Shown here: positions 59,920-64,000 of the stretch, one piece after another
Layout of the letters: each line of letters begins with the position of its first letter
How positions within the stretch are numbered: position 1 is the stretch's first letter
NCBI GenBank assembly: GCA_963757125.1
Contig: CAVWQP010000009.1
Span: forward strand, 930,001 to 994,000
Source: CAVVSD01 sp963757125
Lineage (GTDB): Bacteria; Actinomycetota; Thermoleophilia; Solirubrobacterales; Solirubrobacteraceae
Reading direction: 5' to 3'
DNA: 64,000 nt
Made by a program: the position numbers and the translations under genes
Notes under the pieces: model-generated
The model's database searches: none
What the model was told of the DNA's origin: nothing
The model's input: only the letters and a program-made list of their open reading frames with translations

Positions 59920-61458
59920 TCAGTGTCCCGACGTCTCCACGGCCTGCAGCTTCTCGACCGCCTGGTCGATCGTGAACGTCGCGGCCTTCTGGCGTGGAGG
60001 GAACTCCGCGAACGTCGCGAGGAACCGGGTCATGAGCGTCGTCCCGGCGAGGACGAGGTAGGCGTTGTCGAGGAGCCAGTCGTAGTACGTGTTCGACGTG
60101 ATGTCCGCGCGCTCGAACGGGTCGGTGCGGAGGTTGAACAGTTTCGGGACCCGGAGCACCACGAACGGCTCGGCCCAGATCTGCAGCGTGCCCTGCACGC
60201 GCTGCTCCATGAAGACGGCCTTCCAGTTGTCGAACCGGATGCCCAGCACGTCGCCGTCGTCGGAGAAGTAGACGAGGCCCTTGCGCGGCGAGGAGGCGAC
60301 CTCGCCGGTCAGGTAGGGCACCAGGTCGTACCCGTCGATGTGGACCTTGTAGGTCGTGTCGCCGATCGTGTGACCGGCCTTGAGCTTGTCGACGATCTCC
60401 GCGTCGCCGGCAGCGGCGAGGAAGGTCGGCAGCCAGTCGTGATGCTGGACGATCTCGTTGGACACCACGCCGGCGGGGATGCGACCGGGCCAGCGGATCA
60501 TCTCGGGCACCCGGAACGCGCCCTCCCAGTTGGTGTTCTTCTCGCTGCGGAACGGCGTGGTCCCGGCGTCGGGCCAGCTGTTCATGTGCGGGCCGTTATC
60601 GGTGCTGTAGAGCACGATCGTGTTCTCGGCGAGCCCGAGCTCGTCGAGCTTGTCGAGCACGGCGCCGACGGCTCGGTCGTGGTCGATCATCGTGTCGTGG
60701 TAGGGCGACTGCCAGCGACCGGCCTGGCCCAGGCTCTCGGGCTTCGTGTGCGTCCGGAAGTGCATGTGGGTCGTGTTGAACCACACGAAGAACGGCTCGT
60801 CCTTGTGGCGCTCGAGGAAGTCGACCGTGTGCTCGACCACCTCGTCGTCGATCGTCTCCATGCGCTTGCGGGTCAGCGGGCCCGTGTCCTCGATGCGCTG
60901 CCGGCCGACGCGTCCGTAGCGCGGCTCGACGGTGTCGTCGTCCTCGTCGGTCGCCCAGCAGTGCAGGACGCCACGCGGTCCGAAGCGGTCGCGGAACTCC
61001 GGGAAGTCGTCCGCCGGCGGGTAGTTCGCCTGCTCGGGCTCCTCCTCGGCGTTGAGGTGGTAGAGGTTGCCGAAGAACTCGTCGAAGCCGTGCACCGTCG
61101 GCAGGTACTTGTTGAGGTCGCCGAGGTGGTTCTTGCCGAACTGGCCGGTGGCGTAGCCGAGCGGCTTCAGCAGGTCGGCGATCGTCGGGTCCTCGGCCTG
61201 CAGGCCGACGTCGGCCCCAGGCATCCCGACCTTGCTCAGCCCGGTGCGGAACACGCTCTGACCGGTGATGAACGAAGAGCGCCCGGCGGTGCAGCTCTGC
61301 TCGCCGTAGGAGTCCGTGAACCGCATCCCCTCGTCGGCGATGCGGTCGATGTTCGGGGTCCGGTAGCCCATGAGGCCATCGCTGTAGGCGCTCAGGTTCG
61401 TGATGCCGATGTCGTCGCCCCAGATGACCAGGATGTTGGGCTTCTCTGCGTCGGGCAC
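59920..61458 (-). CDS. Arylsulfatase, Cys-type (FGE-dependent)
   Basis: 512 residues from a GTG at 61458 (VPDAEKPNILVIWGDDIGIT); upstream in-frame TTG at 61494 is less likely. Metal Asp residues lie at 15-16. The formylglycine Cys is residue 56 in SCTAGRSSFITGQSVFRTGL (C-T-A-G-R). Further active-site blocks are YATGQFGKNHLGD, TTHMHFRTHTKP and LYSTDNGPHMNSW. It hydrolyses sulfate esters, needs FGE encoded two genes downstream, and has no signal peptide, so intracellular action is expected. Confidence 0.94.
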   Translation of the reverse strand: MPDAEKPNILVIWGDDIGITNLSAYSDGLMGYRTPNIDRIADEGMRFTDSYGEQSCTAGRSSFITGQSVFRTGLSKVGMPGADVGLQAEDPTIADLLKPLGYATGQFGKNHLGDLNKYLPTVHGFDEFFGNLYHLNAEEEPEQANYPPADDFPEFRDRFGPRGVLHCWATDEDDDTVEPRYGRVGRQRIEDTGPLTRKRMETIDDEVVEHTVDFLERHKDEPFFVWFNTTHMHFRTHTKPESLGQAGRWQSPYHDTMIDHDRAVGAVLDKLDELGLAENTIVLYSTDNGPHMNSWPDAGTTPFRSEKNTNWEGAFRVPEMIRWPGRIPAGVVSNEIVQHHDWLPTFLAAAGDAEIVDKLKAGHTIGDTTYKVHIDGYDLVPYLTGEVASSPRKGLVYFSDDGDVLGIRFDNWKAVFMEQRVQGTLQIWAEPFVVLRVPKLFNLRTDPFERADITSNTYYDWLLDNAYLVLAGTTLMTRFLATFAEFPPRQKAATFTIDQAVEKLQAVETSGH

Positions 61459-61558
61459 GTCGGACCCCCGGTCTCGCGGAAGCGGCCCGCGCAACGTTGC
61501 CGCGATCCGGGGGAGCGCTTCTTCGCCCGAACCGGATGATCCGGGTGGCGGCGGGCGT

Positions 61559-61564
61559 TAGCGT
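61559..61564 (+). promoter_or_regulatory. -10-like element TAGCGT, probable leaderless start at 61573
   Basis: TAGCGT is 8 nt before the GTG of the histidine kinase gene; no Shine-Dalgarno. Confidence 0.35.
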
Positions 61565-61572
61565 CCGCAGGC

Positions 61573-62711
61573 GTGGAGGGCTCGGGGAGCGCGGACGCCG
61601 TGGCCGAGGAGCAGGCCGCGCTGCGGCGGGTCGCGACGCTCGTCGCCGCGGGGGCCGAGCCGGCGGCCGTCTTCGGGATCGTCGCCGAGGAGGCGGGGAG
61701 GCTGCTGCGCGCACGCTCGTCGGCGACCATCCGCTACGACGGCGACACGGCCGTGACGGTCGGACGCTGGCAGGAGGGCGACGCCGTCACGGGCTTCGAG
61801 GTCGGCACGGTCGTGCCGCTCACCGGCAGCGACGGCATGACCGCCGTGGTGGCCCGGACCGGCCGGCCGGCACGGATCGACGACTACCGGCGTGTGCGGG
61901 GCCGCGCGGCGGAGCTGATGCGGGCCCATGGCTACCGCGCCGCCGTCGGGGCGCCCATCGTCGCGGGGGGCAGGACGTGGGGCCTGCTGCTGGTCGCATC
62001 GGCCTCCCCGAAGGGCTCCCCGCGGACGCGGAGCGGCGCCTCGGCGACTTCGCCGAGCTCATGGCGCTGGGCCTGGAGAGCGCGGAGGCGCGCGAGCAGC
62101 TGCAGGCGTCGCGGCTGCGCATGCTCGAGGCCGGCCTCGAGGAGCGGCGGCGCCTGGAGCGCAACCTCCACGACGGCGCGCAGCAGCGGCTCGTGTCGCT
62201 TGCACTGCATCTCCATCTGCTGGAGACGCAGCTCGCCGGCGGGTCGGAGCGGACGCGCCTGCTGGTGAGCGGGGCCCGCCGGGAGCTCGACCTCGCCATG
62301 AAGGAGCTGCGCGAGCTCGCACGAGGTCTCCATCCCGCGGTGCTGACCGAGCGCGGGCTCGCAGCGGGCCTCGGCTCGCTCGCCAAGGGCGCTGCGCTGG
62401 AGGTCCGCGTCCACGGGGCGACCGACGACCGCCTCGACGAGGCGGTCGAGGCCTGTCTCTACTTCGTCGCTGCCGAGAGCATCACGAACGCCGTGAGGTA
62501 CGCGGGGGCCACGAGCATCGACATCCGCGTCCGGCGGCTCCCCGGTGCGGTGAGGATCGAGATCGAGGACGACGGCCGCGGGGGCGCCGACCCCGACGCC
62601 GGCACGGGTCTGCGGGGTCTCGCCGATCGCGTCGAGGCGCTGGGCGGGCGGTTCGCGGTCCGGGACGGCACGACGGCCGGAACCGTCGTGTCGGCCGAGC
62701 TGCCCGTGTGA
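61573..62711 (+). pseudogene. GAF-domain sensor histidine kinase, one base missing near 62010
   Basis: From GTG 61573 the GAF domain reads LRRVATLVAAGAEPAAVFGI to GAPIVAGGRTWGLLLVASAS (about 145 residues). The rest is one frame back: PEGLPADAERRLGDFAELMA, then HisKA_3 LEERRRLERNLHDGAQQRLV with the phospho-His, and HATPase ESITNAVRYAGATSIDIRVR, GTGLRGLADRVEALGG to the stop at 62711. Adding one G near 62010 gives about 379 residues of a NarL-type soluble kinase. No cognate regulator gene is adjacent. Confidence 0.78.
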
Positions 62712-62738
62712 GCCCTGCGCCGGCAGGGCCCACCGGGA

Positions 62739-62824
<86 letters not shown>

Positions 62825-62878
62825 CCGCAGCGACGCGCCGAGGATAGCGGAGGGGTTGCTACCCTCGTGTCGCCCCGA

Positions 62879-62951
62879 GCCGCCATCGTCTAGGGGACTA
62901 GGACGCCGCCCTCTCACGGCGGAAACCGGGGTTCGAATCCCCGTGGCGGTA
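62879..62951 (+). tRNA. tRNA-Glu (anticodon CTC)
   Basis: 73 nt. Acceptor stem GCCGCCA/TGGCGGT with A73, anticodon stem CCGCC/GGCGG around loop CTCTCAC (CTC), T arm CCGGGG-TTCGAAT-CCCCG. No CCA encoded. Divergent from tRNA-Leu. A fragment resembling an integrase end follows downstream. Confidence 0.95.
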
Positions 62952-62955
62952 CTCA

Positions 62956-62982
62956 GAAAGCGCTCGTTCTGCGGGCGCTTTC
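62956..62982 (+). terminator. Intrinsic terminator after tRNA-Glu
   Basis: GAAAGCGC, an 11-nt loop, GCGCTTTC: a perfect 8-bp stem 4 bp after the tRNA, ending with TTTCGTCGTT. Confidence 0.7.
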
Positions 62983-63220
62983 GTCGTTACCACCTACAAC
63001 CGCCACGGGCCACCTCATGCCCGGAGGCCAAGCGGAGGCCAGTGCGCAGCTCGACGCGTCCTTGCGTCGGCTGGCCACTGAGCGGGTAGGTCGTTGGTTC
63101 AGGGCCGTTCACCGCTCTTGCGAAACGCGCGTGCAGATCTCCGCCCGGCGAACGCCGATCGAAGATCCCACAGCCGCCTCGTCCCAGCGTCGGAAGACCC
63201 CCGCTATGAGCGTCAGGTAA
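62983..63220 (+). pseudogene. Degraded C-terminal fragment of a tyrosine recombinase (integrase)
   Basis: Directly after the tRNA-Glu terminator the + strand reads VVTTYNRHG (62983-63009) and, after one extra C at 63010, HLMPGGQAEASAQLDASLRR. This matches the C-terminal end of actinobacterial phage-type integrases, whose usual form is TYxRYGHLMPGxxxEAAxLLDAYL with the catalytic Tyr. Here the second Tyr is His. The whole N-terminus is absent, replaced by the tRNA. The open frame runs on to 63220 without similarity. It suggests a lost integrative element at tRNA-Glu. Identification rests on about 30 residues. Confidence 0.5.
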
Positions 63221-63261
63221 CCCCCCGCACCCGCGGCCGGCGCTCGGGAAGGTCGTTCACC

Positions 63262-63537
63262 ATGACGAGGACCACGCGCGAACTACCGGCGAGAGAAGCC
63301 GGTGCGGCGATATACGTCGACGCCCCCACCACCCCAGCTCAGCTCGCCGCGATGGTGGCGTGCCCGATTCGCCTCGTACGAGGCCTGTTACCCGCCGGCG
63401 CTCCCGACGCGCGCAGTATCAGCCGCTGCTGCGAGGCGGGGACGATGGTGCTTCTCGGCCGTGGCGACACGCAGCGGTGGGCTCTGACTCACAAGGGTCA
63501 GCAGGGACTCCGGGATCGCCATCGGCGTGCGCGATAG
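63262..63537 (+). CDS. Small hypothetical protein
   Basis: 91 residues from MTRTTRELPAREAGAAIYVD with GGGAAGG 11 nt upstream. No TM segment; TPAQLAAMVACPIRLVRGLL and ALTHKGQQGLRDRH might be helices of a small winged-helix-like fold, since LTxKG resembles a wing. Composition is less biased than that of neighbouring genes, in line with foreign origin next to the integrase fragment. Unknown function and uncertain reality. Confidence 0.4.
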   Translation: MTRTTRELPAREAGAAIYVDAPTTPAQLAAMVACPIRLVRGLLPAGAPDARSISRCCEAGTMVLLGRGDTQRWALTHKGQQGLRDRHRRAR

Positions 63538-63701
63538 TCGCGCGACGGTTGACGCTCCGACTCCATAGCGAGGCTCGTTTCCGCGGTGTCGCGCGCGGGA
63601 GTGCGGGAGATCCGCACCCGGCTCGCGGGCGACGACGGATGCGCCGGGGGCCATGGCACCCGTACGGTCGACGTCCTCCGGTCAGCGAACTGGGAGGGAC
63701 G

Positions 63702-64000
63702 ATGCGTCGCAGCTACATCGCTGCGCACGACGGGACGGAACGCGCCGCCGACGCCGTCGAGCTGGCCCGGGTGCTCGCCCGTCCTCACTGCGCGGTCGTC
63801 CGGATGGTGCACGTCTGCCGCGTGGGTCCGCAGGATCCGGTCCGCGCCGAGCGGGCCCGGGTGCTCGTCGTGGAGGAGCGCCTGCGGGCGCCCGGCGATC
63901 CGTTGCCGTTGAACCTGACGGCGCACTCCGTCGCCGGCGGACTCCAGGACGCCGCCGAGCGTGAACCTGCAGCGCTGATCGTGGTCGCCTCGTCGCCGGG
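63702..64000 (+). CDS. Universal stress protein (UspA family), 3' part cut off by window edge
   Basis: About 99 residues are visible from ATG 63702, GGGAGG 4 nt upstream. MRRSYIAAHDGTERAADAVE corresponds to the UspA first strand with D-G-S/T, ALARPHCAVVRMVHVCRVG to beta-2, and EREPAALIVVASSPG to the strand before the ATP-binding G-x2-G-x9-G loop, which lies beyond the edge. The frame is open to base 64000. Nucleotide-binding stress protein, cytoplasmic. Confidence 0.75.
   Translation, partial: MRRSYIAAHDGTERAADAVELARVLARPHCAVVRMVHVCRVGPQDPVRAERARVLVVEERLRAPGDPLPLNLTAHSVAGGLQDAAEREPAALIVVASSP

Overview
The window is very GC-rich, densely packed bacterial chromosome with strong GC bias at third codon positions, many GTG/TTG starts and ATGA-, GTGA- or TGATG-type gene overlaps. 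An actinobacterium of the Thermoleophilia/Solirubrobacterales kind fits best (actinobacterial families such as DUF2332, TetR/SDR sets, F420/PPOX-like and LLM flavoproteins, CaiB transferases, and leaderless genes), but this is inferred from gene style, not from a marker gene. No rRNA, CRISPR array, IS element or prophage module is visible. Two tRNA genes (Leu-CAG, Glu-CTC) lie near the right end.

Layout. 1-4198: ABC-2 exporter (permease cut by the left edge, ATPase), divergent NarL-type two-component system, and a RibD-C reductase. 4206-6740: an 844-residue methyltransferase-MOSC-flavin reductase-2Fe-2S fusion. 6785-10697: secreted beta-helix protein, frameshifted cupin and DUF2332 genes, CMD-like protein and SDR. 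10701-19682: SDRs with a TetR regulator and twin operators, enoyl-CoA hydratases, a CoA-transferase, an MFS exporter with twin operators and an LDH2-type dehydrogenase. 19684-29711: TetR, carboxylesterase, then a compact operon (free lipoyl domain, acyl-CoA ligase, two half-size MaoC/FAS1-like dehydratases, E1 alpha, E1 beta, EthD protein, flavin monooxygenase) bracketed by two EthD genes and an MBL hydrolase. 29719-37249: small proteins, alpha/beta and MBL hydrolases, two LLM flavoproteins, an SDR and a second acyl-CoA-dehydrogenase-like monooxygenase. Together 9-37 kb looks like a catabolic region for an unidentified carboxylic or cyclic compound processed as CoA thioesters.

37251-40710 is a tungstate uptake locus (tupABC) divergent from a GntR-plus-binding-protein regulator. 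40694-46074: frameshifted DedA-PAP2 gene, RTX-repeat protein, and a pair of CNNM/CorC transporters preceded by a strongly structured intergenic region. 46080-52374: two divergent SDRs, ECF sigma/anti-sigma pair, VTT protein, LacI regulator and FetAB-type metal exporter. 52414-58625: methyltransferase with a diiron R2-like protein, RsbW-like kinase divergent from a PAS-GAF-SpoIIE phosphatase, and an EAL protein. 58647-61458 is a sulfatase locus (sulfatase, broken HAD gene, formylglycine-generating enzyme). 61573-64000: frameshifted GAF histidine kinase, tRNA-Leu, tRNA-Glu with a fragment resembling an integrase C-terminus, a small ORF and the start of a UspA gene.

Two sequence-wide patterns stand out. 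First, at least six single-base frame changes interrupt otherwise well-conserved genes, mostly one extra G or C, which may be sequencing errors or decay. Second, many genes without a ribosome binding site carry a TANNNT element 7-8 nt before the start codon, as expected for leaderless mRNAs.
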